Assembly (NCBI RefSeq): GCF_023856365.1
Contig: NC_064555.1
Location: forward strand, 12,303,754 to 12,367,753
Direction of reading: 5' to 3'
From: Brienomyrus brachyistius
Taxonomy: Eukaryota > Chordata > Actinopteri > Osteoglossiformes > Mormyridae
DNA: 64,000 nucleotides
The notes under the pieces are model-generated. The model was not told the DNA's origin and did no database searches. It worked only from the letters and a program-made list of their open reading frames with translations. Within the stretch, counting starts at the first letter, position 1, and each line of letters begins with the position of its first letter. This document shows positions 20,520-31,439 of the stretch, piece after piece. The position numbers and the translations under genes were made by a program.

Positions 20520-23500
20520 TTATTTTATTTATATATATATATATATAAAAAGACAAAAACAATACAAAAAAATACAGAAACAAAGGACCACCAGGGGTCA
20601 TAAACAAATGGTGTCTGAAGTCAAATAACCAAACAGAACTTAATCAGGACACTGAACTAACAAGAAGTCTAGAGAACAGGTAAGGGAATGAAGCAAGACC
20701 AGGAACAGGAACAGGACTATAAACCGAACCGGACAGATGCAGCACCTCACACATATATTCTAACACAATGACCCACTGGGGAAATGAACTAAGACAGGAA
20801 CTTAAATACACACAGGAACCGGGGAAAACAAGGGACTGGTGTAACTCATAATCATTTAACAAATCGGGGGGAGCAGAAACAACGAGATGTGCGTGATGTG
20901 CGTCTGGTGTCTTGGCCCCTGAGTTCCCTGTCCATACCCTCATGCCTGGAGTGCGTGTCTCGGTGGGGGGCAGCCCGCCTCCCCGCTGTCATGGCCCTAA
21001 CAAGCCACACCTCTTACTTGTTTGTCTTACCTCTCATTCCTAACCCTCATATGTATATCACTAGTGCCCTCTTTAGTCCCATATTTACCTGCTTCCCAGT
21101 CCTGTGCTACCCCAGTCCAGTCTCTCCTCCGGTTGTCTGTGTCCTTCCCTGAGTTAGTTTGACTGTTTTGACCTCTTGCAGTACTGTTTGTTTCCACACA
21201 AATTTGTGGTTTGAATGGCGGAAAACACTGCCGCATAAGATAAGATGAGACGAGATGAGATGAGATAAGATACTTATTGATCCCAGAGGGATATTCTTGA
21301 ATATGTTAGCTCATATAAAGTCGTACAAAATCCCAATCCACTTTACCACTGTCACACTGTCCTTTCAGCCTCCTGGTCTGTCCCCATGTCAGTGTTAGTT
21401 CAAGTGGGGGACATTGCCATCCTCCCCTGTAACTGGACAACCCAGAGCGGGATGGCCTGGTTACTCTCTGTAAACAACCCACATCTTCAGTGGCAGACGC
21501 CCGAGGAGACGGTCTTCGAGCTGAAAGGGAGCATCACTTTCCAAGGCATCGGGTATGAAGGCAGAGTGGCGATTCCCCAGGACAGGCTGTTTGAAGGGGA
21601 CTGCTCCCTGAAGCTGAGGGAGGCGAGGTTCTCGGACGCTGGACTCTATGAGAGCTTCCTCATAACCGGACACAAGAGGAGGATGACGAGGAGTTTCATA
21701 AAAAGTGTGCAGCTGACAGTCACAGGTACATAGGCCATTCATGGTACAGTAATACACCTCTATTCTGTGGTTCCCTTTATGATGTCACATGCATATCCTA
21801 TAGCTGATTGGCTGCTGCCTGGGTGGTCATTACTGTCAAAGATTTGAAACAGCTTTGCTGGCTCGGATCATTAATGAACATATAAACTGATACATTTATA
21901 AAATCAGGGCAGTACAATGAAAAATCATTACTTAGTCTGCCAGTCCCTCCATTTGAAGACATTGCTAATGTGCGTCACAGCACAATAAAGTCTTTCACTC
22001 TCTCTCTCTCCAACTTCCTACAGACCATAAGTCCATTCAGACTCTGCTAGTTGGACAGGACTTCTCCCTCAGCCTCTATACCTCGCAGGCGTCCACCGTG
22101 ATTTTCCAGGCATCCCAGGATCAAGAGGAAGCCACCAAGTGGGAGAGGGGCAATGCTCAGGGCAGCGAGTGGCGCTTGGAGGACGGTGACAGGAAGTTGA
22201 TCCTCCCACGACTGAAGCGGAGTGATACGGGAATGTACAAGGTTCTGGATGCTGAGGGTTTGGCCATTAGCACCACACAGCTCATCGTACAAGGTGAGAT
22301 TTTTCAGTCAATATAGAAAATTCTGAAGTATATGTATTGTTCACGTGTTGTGCATGTGTGTGGGGGGTGATCTGCCTGAGCAGGTTTGGGATCAGTGCCC
22401 ATACCTGAGAGGTTATGAGTTCAAATCCCATGAGTGATATGGTTGGGTCCTTTGGCAAGGCCCTTAACTCTAATTACTCCAGGAATACTGGTGGATCCTG
22501 CTTTCTTAACCAAAGAATCTCACACTCACAAGTTGCCCATAGAGTGAATGTGTGAATGTGCAGAGGCCTTATGTTGTCATAAGTAGGACTGAGACTCACT
22601 GCAGCCTCATACTGGATAAGCAGCAGGACGTTGGCTGGATGCAACATTTATATACTGTAAAAAAAAAATCATATATTTTTACCGATTTTTATCTTTGAGA
22701 GTACAATTACGTGTCACTGGGGCTGTACCCTCTAGGGTCTGCCAATTGTACACTAGCTGTAGGTAAATGTGCCTTTTAAGGTACAGAAATTGAGAGTATA
22801 TCAATGTTGTTTGTATTTTGAAGAACAAAACTGTACCCATTTTTCTGACAGTGTAGTTAATAATATAGTTGTATGTTTTATTGTTATAACAAAATTCTAC
22901 ACACTTCAAAATAAACAGGAATCTGCTCTTCAAAAACATCCCCAAACTTTGTGTTTTTATTTCATTCTGTAGAGCCTGGTCCCGATGAAACTGAAGTGAG
23001 AGGTGAGTGAAAGTTATCAGCTAGCTATGAAATATTGAAGTTAAGCATAATGTGATTTATAAATCACAGTCCACTGGATAGAAAAAAAAATCTATAATGA
23101 TAAAAAGAACATATCATTGTGAGAGTCATTGTGTGTTTTTCATTTTTCCTCAATAAATCTCAGGTCTTACCTTATGAAATATAACATTTTACACATATCT
23201 AAAATGATTATTATAATCAATGCAGGTTCTCTACATGGTTCATGTAATCTTGGCTTCTGGCTGTATAAAAATCGAGCGCATCGGTATGTTGGCCAACAAT
23301 GGGCAGCTTTGCGTTCAGGTTGCATAGCGCTAATGCTAATCGAAAGGCCCTTCTTTGTAGCCAAACGCACAGAGCCACAAACGTACTTAAAGTTAACCCA
23401 GGTTTCCCAGTATGATCTGTTTCTCTTCCCAGATGCTGACAGGGATGTTTTCTCCAAAGGCTTCATGGTGACATTCAGCACCTCTCTGGTGTCTCTGCTC

Positions 23501-23536
23501 GCCTCCAGCTCTGTATTTCTTCGTCTTGTTTTGTAA
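19147..23536 (+). CDS. Two-Ig-domain surface protein with GPI-signal-like C terminus
   Basis: Six exons: 19147-19154, 20119-20165, 21369-21725, 22024-22293, 22973-23002, 23433-23536. Phases match at every junction and the total is 816 bases, giving 271 aa. Exons 1-2 encode a signal peptide starting MSRFLVLHILFLDFYAMI. Domain 1 is V-set and B7/butyrophilin-like: C39, W49, EGDCSLKLREARFSDAGLY. The second canonical Cys is replaced by Ser114 (LYESF). Domain 2 (about 138-228) has the frame LKRSDTGMYKV but no Cys at all. A short acidic stalk (PGPDETEVR) leads to a final exon of hydrophobic residues (FMVTFSTSLVSLLASSSVFL) ending three residues later, with no cytoplasmic tail. That suggests a GPI-anchor signal; a tailless membrane helix is the alternative. 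AATAAA lies at 23770. Exon 1 is only 8 coding bases and its donor (GTACAA) is weak, so the 5' end is inferred. An ISRE and TATA upstream suggest interferon control. The exact family is not recognised. Confidence 0.75.
19583..19905. repeat. Dispersed repeat, unclassified
   Basis: GC-rich, purine-biased block (GGCAAGCTGGCAGGAAGCAG through CATGACTGTG) without coding potential, in the first intron of the two-Ig-domain gene. It resembles terminal segments of fish LTR or DNA elements, but no partner end was found. Confidence 0.4.
20464..20546. repeat. (TA)n microsatellite
   Basis: About 50 bases of TA, a short TTTATTTATTTT interruption, then another TA run. Confidence 0.95.
20548..20890. repeat. 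Dispersed repeat, unclassified
   Basis: Purine-rich sequence with phrases such as GACAGGAACTTAAATACACA that parallel 11660-11690 (AGGTACTTAAATACAAGGAC). This suggests relatives of one repeat family in two receptor-gene introns. No coding potential. Confidence 0.4.
21238..21300 (-). mobile_element. LINE/SINE 3' tail fragment
   Basis: GATAAGATGAGACGAGATGA followed by ACTTATTGATCCCAGAGGGA is the simple-repeat tail plus conserved 3' end of a fish retrotransposon, inserted about 70 bases before the V exon. Confidence 0.6.
22370..22650 (+). mobile_element. tRNA-derived SINE, old
   Basis: Contains an A-box-like CCTGAGCAGGTTTGGG region, a B-box-like GAGTTCAAATCCC, and the body phrase AAGGCCCTTAACTCTAATTA typical of fish SINEs. 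It ends near CTGGATAAGCAGCAGGACG. Located in an intron of the two-Ig-domain gene. Confidence 0.65.
23003..23432 (+). other. Last intron of the two-Ig-domain gene
   Basis: Open frames cross this intron on both strands but carry no domain. The acceptor before 23433 (TTTCTCTTCCCAG) is strong. A second AG at 23409-23410 has a weaker tract. Confidence 0.5.
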
Positions 23537-23960
23537 CATTGTTCCTTTTCCATAAGTGTTGTTTACGCTGCTCTGGGTTTGTTTCCTGCTCGAACCTCAT
23601 GTGATACCTGTAGCAGTGCTCAGTATGCAACATGGTTGAGTGCGATGCTTTATGCTATTATTACTATATATCAAGTCCAATGTGTCTATTCTGTGATAAA
23701 CACCCAGTATGTGTCAAAATAACCAACAAATCTTAACCATCTGAAACGTTTTTGTAAACACATTAACTCAATAAAATTTTATTTTGTGCACAATGGGCTT
23801 GTGATCCTACACTGACTGGATGGAAACACAATGCAATACCCTTAATTACATATGTAATATTATTTGATGATTTGCTGAAATGTAAGCATCCCAGAGCACA
23901 GAGCTTCACTTCTCACCGTGTTCCTGCCTGAAACGCACACCCATGTGTAAGTTTGAACAT

Positions 23961-23986
23961 CTCTCTCTCTCTCTCTCTCTCTCTCC
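23961..23986. repeat. (TC)n microsatellite
   Basis: Thirteen TC units downstream of the polyadenylation signal of the two-Ig-domain gene. Confidence 0.9.
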
Positions 23987-24278
23987 ATTGCACAAGACGT
24001 TTTCTTGTGTAAAACAAAAAACATGTCATTAGAAAAAGCTTTTGACATTTCTGGCTTTTCTCCCCTGTGTCAGAAAGTTAACATTGCAATGGAGAAATTA
24101 CAATAATAAATTTTCAGGAATGTTATTTTCATATCTAAATGGGCGTTCGTGTTTTTGTGACTGATTCCACGAGAGGCCACCAATGGGCTCTCATAGCGTA
24201 TTTTGCGATTCATCGCGGTCTTCGATAACAGGGTCATCAGTAGCTGGAATTAGATTTCGTACTGAAAGCATTAAATCT

Positions 24279-24425
24279 CTGTTAACTATGGGGACTTTAA
24301 ACTCTTCTGTGTGTGATGTGTAAAATCAGAGCAGGTTACTTTGATGGCATTCTCTACGTAACAAATGTCAATGACAAATATGACCAAATTCATTTATACT
24401 GCTTTGTCTTAATGTCTTATGTTCA
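24279..24425 (+). repeat. Dispersed repeat copy 1
   Basis: GTTAACTATGGGGACTT and AACTCTTCTGTGTGTNATGTG recur at 38327-38440 in the same orientation. A further related stretch around ATGACCAAATTCATTT follows in both. The family is not recognised. Confidence 0.65.
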
Positions 24426-25124
24426 TGCCGGTATGGAATATTATTTGGAGCATTATGTAACATAGAATATAAGCATTATGATATTATTAAAAAGTATGGC
24501 AAATATCCATGATGTAATTAGTACAATGTAAACATTATAATGTAATCAACTCAATGTAATCAATTGAGTAGCTACTTTATGTTTGTGCTGTATGTATGAA
24601 TATCCACTTTTATTAGTGTTATACCTTATCACTATAACTAATATACTAATATAATATTAACCCTCTAAGTCAATGTGCAACAGGCTAAAGCTGCCAAGGT
24701 TTACTACAGAAGAAAGGGATTCGCCTGAGTTCACGGCTGAGCTTTTTTTTAAAAATTAAAAAATTTAAAAAAAAAAATGGAGATGGTCACGCCGTCAATA
24801 TGTTCAGCTTGAGGGATTCAACGGTAAAAGAAATGATGGACATATTTCTCACCTAGGGTGTGGATTAAGGGAAAAAACAATGATTGTGAATGGTTGAAGG
24901 AATGATGATGCTTAGGTGACGAGATATTGTTAAATGATAATTAACTTGTATAAAAATTGGTGTAAAACAGTATTGGACACACGTTACGTGTCCGGCCTTA
25001 GTTGTAACTTCATTGTTGCAATAAAGACTGAATTTGGATCTACACAAGCGGCCCTCTGACTTCTGATTTGGCGGGGAAGGAAAAACCACAACAACATGTG
25101 CATAGCTGAAGTCCCCAAACGTAC
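24426..25124. other. No gene recognised
   Basis: AT-rich sequence with simple A/T runs around 24745-24780. No exon, RNA gene or named repeat could be supported. Confidence 0.45.
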
Positions 25125-26590
25125 ATAATAAGAACATAAGAACTATACAAACGAGAGGAGGCCATTCGGCCCATCAAGCTCGCTTGGGGAGAACTTAACT
25201 AATAGCTCAGAGTTGTTAAAATCTTATCTAACTCTGATTTAAAGGAACCCAAGGATTCAGCTTGCACTACATTATCAGGAAGGCTATTTCATACTCTGAC
25301 TACACGCTGCGTAAAGAAGTGCTTCCTTAAATCCAGTTTGAAATGTTCTCCCGCTAATTTCCACCTATGGCCACGAGTTCGTGTATTTAAACTAATGCTG
25401 AAGTAACTATTTGGTTGAACAGCATCCAAACCTGTTAGAATCTTATATACCTGGATCATGTCCCCCCTCAATCTCCTTTGCTTGAGACTGAACAGATTTA
25501 GCTCAAGTAACCGTTCCTCGTATGACATTCCTCTAAGACCAGGAATCATTTTTGTGGCCCTACGCTGCACCTTTTCTAAGGCCACAATGTCCTTTTTAAG
25601 ATATGGTGACCAAACCTGCACACAATATTCTAGGTGAGGTCTCACCAAGGAATTGTATAATCTTAGCATTACCTCCCTTGACTTATACTCCACACACCTG
25701 GAGATATACCCCAACATCCTATTGGCCTTTTTTATTGCTTCCCCACACTGGCGAGAATGGGACATGGAAGCATCAACATACACACCAAGGTCTTTTTCAT
25801 GATCAGCTACCTTTATTTCAGTGAGACCCATAAAATACCTGTACTTTATATTTCTGCTCCCTACATGGAGTACCTTACATTTGTCTACGTTACATTTCAT
25901 CTGCCAGGTATCGGCCCAGTCACTAATTAAATCAAGATCCCGCTGTAGCTGCTGAGCCGCTAATTCAGTATCTGCTACACCACCCACCTTGGTGTCATCT
26001 GCAAATTTCACCAGTTTACTGTATATATTGGTATCTATATCATTTATGTAAATTAGAAACAATAGTGGTCCTAAAATCGAACCCTGCGGTACCCCACTAT
26101 GAACGCAGGCCCACTGTGACATTGTGCCTCTTATAACTACTCGCTGTTTCCTATCTGTTAACCAGTTATCAATCCAGGTCGCTACGGTACCTAAAATACC
26201 AGTCGCTTTGAGTTTAAGTAGGAGTTGTCTTGTGGGGGACAACATCAAAAGCCTTTTGGAAATCTAAGTAGATGACATCATAGGCCTTCTTATCATCAAC
26301 TTCCTGAGTAGCTTCCTCAAAAAACTCCAACAGATTCGTTAAACAGGATCTACCTCTCCTAAATCCATGCTGGCTATCCCGCAAAATGTTATTGGAGTCC
26401 AGGTAATCTACCATTTTCTCTTTGATTATAGCCTCCATAACTTTACCAGTTATACAAGTTAGACTGATTGGCCTATAATTTGACAAATTACTTCTATCCC
26501 CTTTTTTGAAAATGGGCGTTATGTTGGCATGCTTCCAATCAGAAGGTACCACACCATTAGCAATTAGCAAATACTCTCTACAGAACAAAA
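25125..26590 (-). mobile_element. CR1/L2-type LINE, truncated reverse transcriptase
   Basis: On the minus strand the reverse transcriptase core is readable. It shows ITPIFKKGDRSNLSNYRPIS, LDFQKAFDVVPHK, SGVPQGSILGPLLFLIYIND and the catalytic FADDTK box, followed by the same C-terminal block as the element at 1-601. The core is split by a one-base frameshift near 26225, and the 5' part (endonuclease) is absent, so it is dead. The 3' end at 25125-25200 carries the family tail with ACATAAGAAC repeats. No flanking duplication was identified. Confidence 0.93.
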
Positions 26591-27639
26591 TATACTGTGA
26601 CTATATACTATTTTGAAGCACTGTGGTGGGAACATTTAAGGTAGTTATTAAAAACGTCAACTTTATCAGTTATTAATGGCTAGGTTTAGCTACCTTGTAT
26701 ATTTTAGGCTTACCTAGGTTGAAGGACTTGCTGCTGCGGTTCATTGCTTTGAATTCTTTCTTTTTTTTAAATTATATTCTTAAACTTATATGCTAGTCTA
26801 GAGAAATCCCATTCTGATGTTTATGGATATATTTACATTGAACGGAAGGGGAGAAACGTTTCAAAATTCAGATCAGATTGATGTTCTATAACATTTCTTT
26901 CATTCATGGCAGATTCAGTAATCCCGTACTAACTGAGGACCTAAATAATCTTAATGAAGTAATCCCTAATAGACTCAAATATGAACAGCATGCCAAGCAG
27001 TTCGTCTGTGCCCTTTCCTCCATGTTGTCCTTGCATATTGTAAATGGTTGTCTCAAGTTAACAGGAGAAATTTAACTGTAGCTAATGATTACAAAAGGGA
27101 GGTAATTATATTATCAAATGCTGCATTTGCACATTTTTACAAAGACCACAACTGGGAAGTTTCGTGTTTGGTTCAGTATAAACCAGGAACGGGGAGAGGA
27201 ACGGGGATAGGCTTGCAAAACCCATGAAGCAGAGATCACACGCTCCAATATTATATGTAACTAATATTTAAATCCCGCCACCCTGGAAAAAAAATCACGT
27301 TTACAGGTATTTCTCTCCAATTCTACAATGTTGGATGAAATAGCATTAAGACACCGTAATTTTTAGTTTCCTGGTTAATGTTACGTGTGACTAACTTTAT
27401 CCAGTATTTAGCCTTGTCTGTTAACGTGCAGCAATTTCATAGTTTCATAATTTCAATAATCCGTCAAAATGCTTTAATTCACATATTAATGTGATACTGA
27501 GGTGCTGATAACTACTCTTCAAATGTGCATCATAAAAAGGTCTATTCTGCTGTCACTCCACTACGCAGCTAATATCTGATTCCAACTTCCCGGAATTATT
27601 GAGAAGCTGCACGATCCGCACTGCTGCAAAAACACGGAG

Positions 27640-27645
<6 letters not shown>
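26591..27645. other. No gene recognised
   Basis: AT-rich DNA with only short meaningless frames on both strands. No repeat family or exon recognised. Confidence 0.5.
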
Positions 27646-27859
<214 letters not shown>

Positions 27860-28051
27860 CTCTAATTTTAACTAACGGGTACTGCGTACGTGCACACCTG
27901 TTAGTGTACAAGTGTCGGGAGCATTGCCGTAGAAAATAAACTGTGAATTAAAGGGTAACTATGAATTTCAGAGCAGCCTCGCCGACAAGTCAAGCAACCC
28001 CATAGCACCAGATGCATCACCGCCGAATTGCACGAAGGAAAGATTCATATA

Positions 28052-28061
28052 GAAAGTGAAA
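28052..28061 (+). promoter_or_regulatory. IRF-type motif GAAANNGAAA
   Basis: GAAAGTGAAA lies 165 bases upstream of the start codon of the PARP-like gene. It is preserved with its flank (TTCATATAGAAAGTGAAAG) in the broken copy at 13632, which suggests it belongs to the gene's promoter. Confidence 0.55.
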
Positions 28062-28225
28062 GTGTTTGTGATACAGCCCAACCTTTTTTGGGAAACTGCA
28101 TAAGTACCGATGGGTTTAGGAGCTTGAAGAAGAAGAGGCTTTGCTGTCCAAAACGCATTTGTCTCACTCAGCCAGAACCCAACGCCCCGAAGCTTTAGAA
28201 GCCGTAACTTCAGAAACTCAGCATC

Positions 28226-28984
28226 ATGCCGCCTCACCATCTGGCCTATGAGGCACTTTCAGCCCTTACAGGACATGATATAAAACCAGTTTATGAATTT
28301 CATCAGAAAAATCCGGGAAAACCAGCACCAGGTCTTCTAACCCATCAGGAATTCATGCACCACGCGTTGTTTGCAAGTAGACATGATGACTTAGTAGGAT
28401 CGACTAAATTCTTTGTTGGTCAGCGATCCACTGAGAATGCATTAATACGCAAGGAGCTGTTCGTACATGAGGAAGAGTTCTTCGATCCACGGTACGATTA
28501 TGACTTCACCGATATTAATGATGGAGCAACTCAGTTCAAACGAGGGAATGAGACGTACAAGAGGCCCTGTGGATGGAACCGAATCGCGCTGAAAGTGCTA
28601 GACAAATACAAGGATGGAAACGGATGGTTGGGAATCGGATCAGATGCCTGGCCCGTCTCCTACCACGGCACTTCCATCAAGGGAGCCGAGGGAATCATCG
28701 AGAGTTACTACAAACCTGGTTCAGGTGCTGTTTACGGAAGAGGAATCTACTCAGCACCAAATATAGAAACAACGTTAGATTATTCAAAGAAATTCACATC
28801 AAAAACAACGAAGAAGACCTACAAAGTCGTTCTGCAGAACAGGATCAACCCCCAGAAAAGACACATTACCAAAAGGGCTGAATACTGGCTGGTGCCAGTT
28901 CCAAAAGGAACAGCTCTCGATGATGAGAAGATAATAGTGGAAAGTGCCATCCGTGCTTACGGTCTGCTCCTGAGAGAAGTGTGA
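28226..28984 (+). CDS. PARP-like (H-Y-E type) ADP-ribosyltransferase, intronless
   Basis: This is an uninterrupted 252-aa frame. The start is the first ATG, in CAGCATCATGCC. The C-terminal half has the PARP-type signature in order: SYHGTS (H147), a segment YGRGIYSAPNIETTLDY (Y175, with a second Tyr at 186), and AEYWLVPV (E219). In PARPs the corresponding H, Y and E bind NAD and catalyse transfer, with HG[ST], G[RK]GIYFA and EYIV. The end (IRAYGLLLREV) parallels the last strand of that fold. The N-terminal 140 residues (FTDINDG, KRPCGWNRIALKVL, WLGIG) resemble no domain I can name. No signal peptide or membrane helix is seen, so a cytosolic or nuclear enzyme is inferred. AATAAA at 29732 is a possible polyadenylation signal. 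An IRF-type site upstream suggests interferon induction. A broken copy is at 13.6-14.1 kb. Substrate is unknown, and mono- rather than poly-ADP-ribosylation cannot be told from this. Confidence 0.82.
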   Translation: MPPHHLAYEALSALTGHDIKPVYEFHQKNPGKPAPGLLTHQEFMHHALFASRHDDLVGSTKFFVGQRSTENALIRKELFVHEEEFFDPRYDYDFTDINDGATQFKRGNETYKRPCGWNRIALKVLDKYKDGNGWLGIGSDAWPVSYHGTSIKGAEGIIESYYKPGSGAVYGRGIYSAPNIETTLDYSKKFTSKTTKKTYKVVLQNRINPQKRHITKRAEYWLVPVPKGTALDDEKIIVESAIRAYGLLLREV

Positions 28985-30072
28985 AATGACGACACCGAAT
29001 TCTACTGAAAAATATGGGAAATGTCCGTGGTTTAGATTTGTGGAATTCCTGTTCATGTTACGAAAACTGAGAATTTGAATGAGCATTATAAAAATGTCAC
29101 TCCTCTAATTTTAATCGCCAGTGTAAATGTAATCGTTAATTGGAGAATTTAATCATACCTAAATCCAGCAATATAATATTCAGCATGTATAATTATTAAA
29201 AAAAAGAATTGAAATCAACAAACAAAGTCGCCCCCATTCCATCCCCCCCATGGTAATAGCTGCCGGGTCTGGGTTTCTTTTTCGTGTGATTGGAGTGCTT
29301 TTAACATTATTTAATTTGCACCATTTGTGATTAATTTTTAAAGTAATTTGTTTGCTGTTTGGGTTTTCATTTTTGGAGTGTGGACTGAACGCAGAATAAT
29401 AACGGGAGTGTTCATGGTTTTCACGTCTCCCAGGTGATGATTACGAATCTGTGACCTTTTATATTGGAGTGGGTTGCAAACTCCTGTACTTCATTCTCTG
29501 GGTGAAATTCCCAGAGTGGCGTAGTCGGGTTGTCCATTTCTGTATCCCAACGCTGCTTCCTCCCTAAACGCCACACATACAATAACGCTGCTACCTATAC
29601 TGTACCATAGTCCGTAAACCTACAGCGCTTAGCAGCTTCGCGTTAGTGTGGGTAATTTGATGCATGATGATATTGCTGGTTGTAAGAACTACAATCACGA
29701 TTGTATATTGATATAAAAATCTGGCCTACTGAATAAAGACTATAAGAAAGAAAAATCTGAATGTTGTCATTTCTGTTATGAATATTTATGCAATAGGTAT
29801 ATTCTGCTTATCATGCAGTCAGTCAACTCAAAAGTCAATGTGCGGTCAAGCTGGCCACTCTTAGAAAATATCCGTTAACTGGACACATACGTTTTAAAGA
29901 CGTACGTATATCTTCTGTAGTTAGAACGGCGATCGGCGACTAATTAGCCCGGCCAGTCAGTGCAGTAACCCAGCCCCCCCAGTCAGACTCATATGTGGTC
30001 CATGCAACATGCAGGCAATAAGCGCAGGCTTCAGATAATGTGATTAACAACAGTCTGCATGGCGAGTGCCGA
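28985..30072. other. 3' flank of the PARP-like gene, nothing else recognised
   Basis: Contains the candidate polyadenylation signal AATAAA at 29732-29737 and otherwise no gene or named repeat. Confidence 0.5.
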
Positions 30073-30073
30073 T

Positions 30074-30401
30074 TATGGGGCGCCGTTTGTAAAGATAGCA
30101 AACATTTTTGTACTTGCCACTTTTTCAACATTTAGTGCAATTGTATGTAACATTTATATTTAACATTTATATTTATATTTACATTTAACATTTATATTTA
30201 ACATTTACATTTAATATTTATATATAGACTAACCACTTATATTTACATATGATGAACAATTTTAAACATAATTTACACAGCAAAAAAACCTGATGATCCA
30301 CAACACCATTGACTTCTACCTAAATGTCAGAAAATTGCACTAAATGTTGAAAAAGTGGCAAGTACAAAAATGTTTGCTATCTTTACAAACGGCGCCCCAT
30401 A
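30074..30401. mobile_element. MITE with perfect 69-bp inverted repeats
   Basis: The arm 30074-30142 (starting TATGGGGCGCCGTTTGTAAA) is the exact reverse complement of 30333-30401 over 69 bases. The 190-base spacer is rich in ATTTATATTTAACATTT repeats. Perfect arms mean a young insertion or one kept by conversion. No transposase. The superfamily is not recognised and the target duplication is unclear. Confidence 0.85.
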
Positions 30402-30943
30402 TGCAACAAATAAAGTAACATCCACATGTATGGCTGTCCCTTGTCTTTATTTAATACTGCCGATACAGTATTCTGTTACTGATATTCACGCGCTGCGCCC
30501 GGACCTTGCTACACCAGTTTTTGACAGCTGGCTGGTGTGAGACTTTCAATTTGTGACAAGTCTGCGCGCACATTTACATGTATGTGACTGATTTATTACC
30601 GTCTAAATAGTCTGTAGGGTTTGCAAACTACCCCAACAGTTTAGATGTACTGTAGCTAATGTTAGGTTTATAATATAACAATAAATATTTGCCATAAGAT
30701 TTCTTGTGTAAGGGAGAGAACCTGAAAGCGTGAGCATGATGTCACGCCAGATACATGAGAGTTGACAAACCAGCTTCTGTTATTTGTTAAACTTTGTTGG
30801 ATGGTGAACACGATGTTTGGCTTATGGTACCATGGAAAATGTACTGTGCTTCAGTGAAACTGCGGAAAAATGTAATGAATGGGGAAGTAGGTGCATAAAC
30901 AAAATACCCATGTTGTCCTGCCCTGTTTGTTTCGATCCTCCTG

Positions 30944-30989
30944 TGTGATACAGCCCAACCCTTTTCCGTGAAACTGCATAAGTACCGAC
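30944..30989 (+). repeat. Copy of the PARP-like gene's 5' flank
   Basis: GTGATACAGCCCAACC, then GAAACTGCATAAGTACCGA, match 28067-28110 in the 5' flank of the PARP-like gene with a few changes. No coding sequence of that gene follows. It could be a third gene remnant or a shared repeat. Confidence 0.6.
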
Positions 30990-31073
30990 AGGCAGCGGGG
31001 TAGCACAAAAATTATGGGCTCTATACACAATCAGTGTATTAGACGTTTTTTCAATTGTTATGCAGTTCAGTTG

Positions 31074-31294
31074 TACTCCGGTTTCCCCCCACAGTCCAAA
31101 AACATGCTGAGGCTAATTGGAGTTGCTAAATTGCCCATAGGTGTGCGTGTGTGAGTGAATGGTGTGTGAATGTGCCCTGCGGGGCTGGCCCCCCATCCTG
31201 GGTTGTTCCCTGCCTCATGCCCATTGCTTCTGGGATAGGCTCCGGACCTCCCGCGACCCAGTAGGATAAGCGGTTTGGAAAATGGATGGATGGA
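31074..31294 (+). mobile_element. DANA-like SINE, 5'-truncated
   Basis: Starts in the body (CTCCGGTTTCCCCCCACAGT), continues through TTGCCCATAGGTGTGCGTGT and ends GGATAAGCGGTTTGGAAAAT then ATGGATGGATGG. It lacks the tRNA-like head seen at 9437-9783. Confidence 0.85.
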
Positions 31295-31439
31295 AGAATA
31301 CAGTGTAAACCTCTTAGTGATCATGGTTATAGTGATCAAAGGCTTATATGGATCAAAAAGCTTGGGACAAATACTGTTTAAATAATTTGCATATAGTAAT
31401 AGTAGTCCGCTTGCAATTTTCATTTTAGTTTTTTTTTTT

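Noticed and set aside
23003..23432. An extra exon of the two-Ig-domain gene in the last intron
   Set aside because: The open frames there have no domain and adding them breaks the phase-1 series.
28573..28881. 102-codon second frame inside the PARP-like gene
   Set aside because: Shadow of the real frame; no domain, while the main frame carries the conserved motifs.
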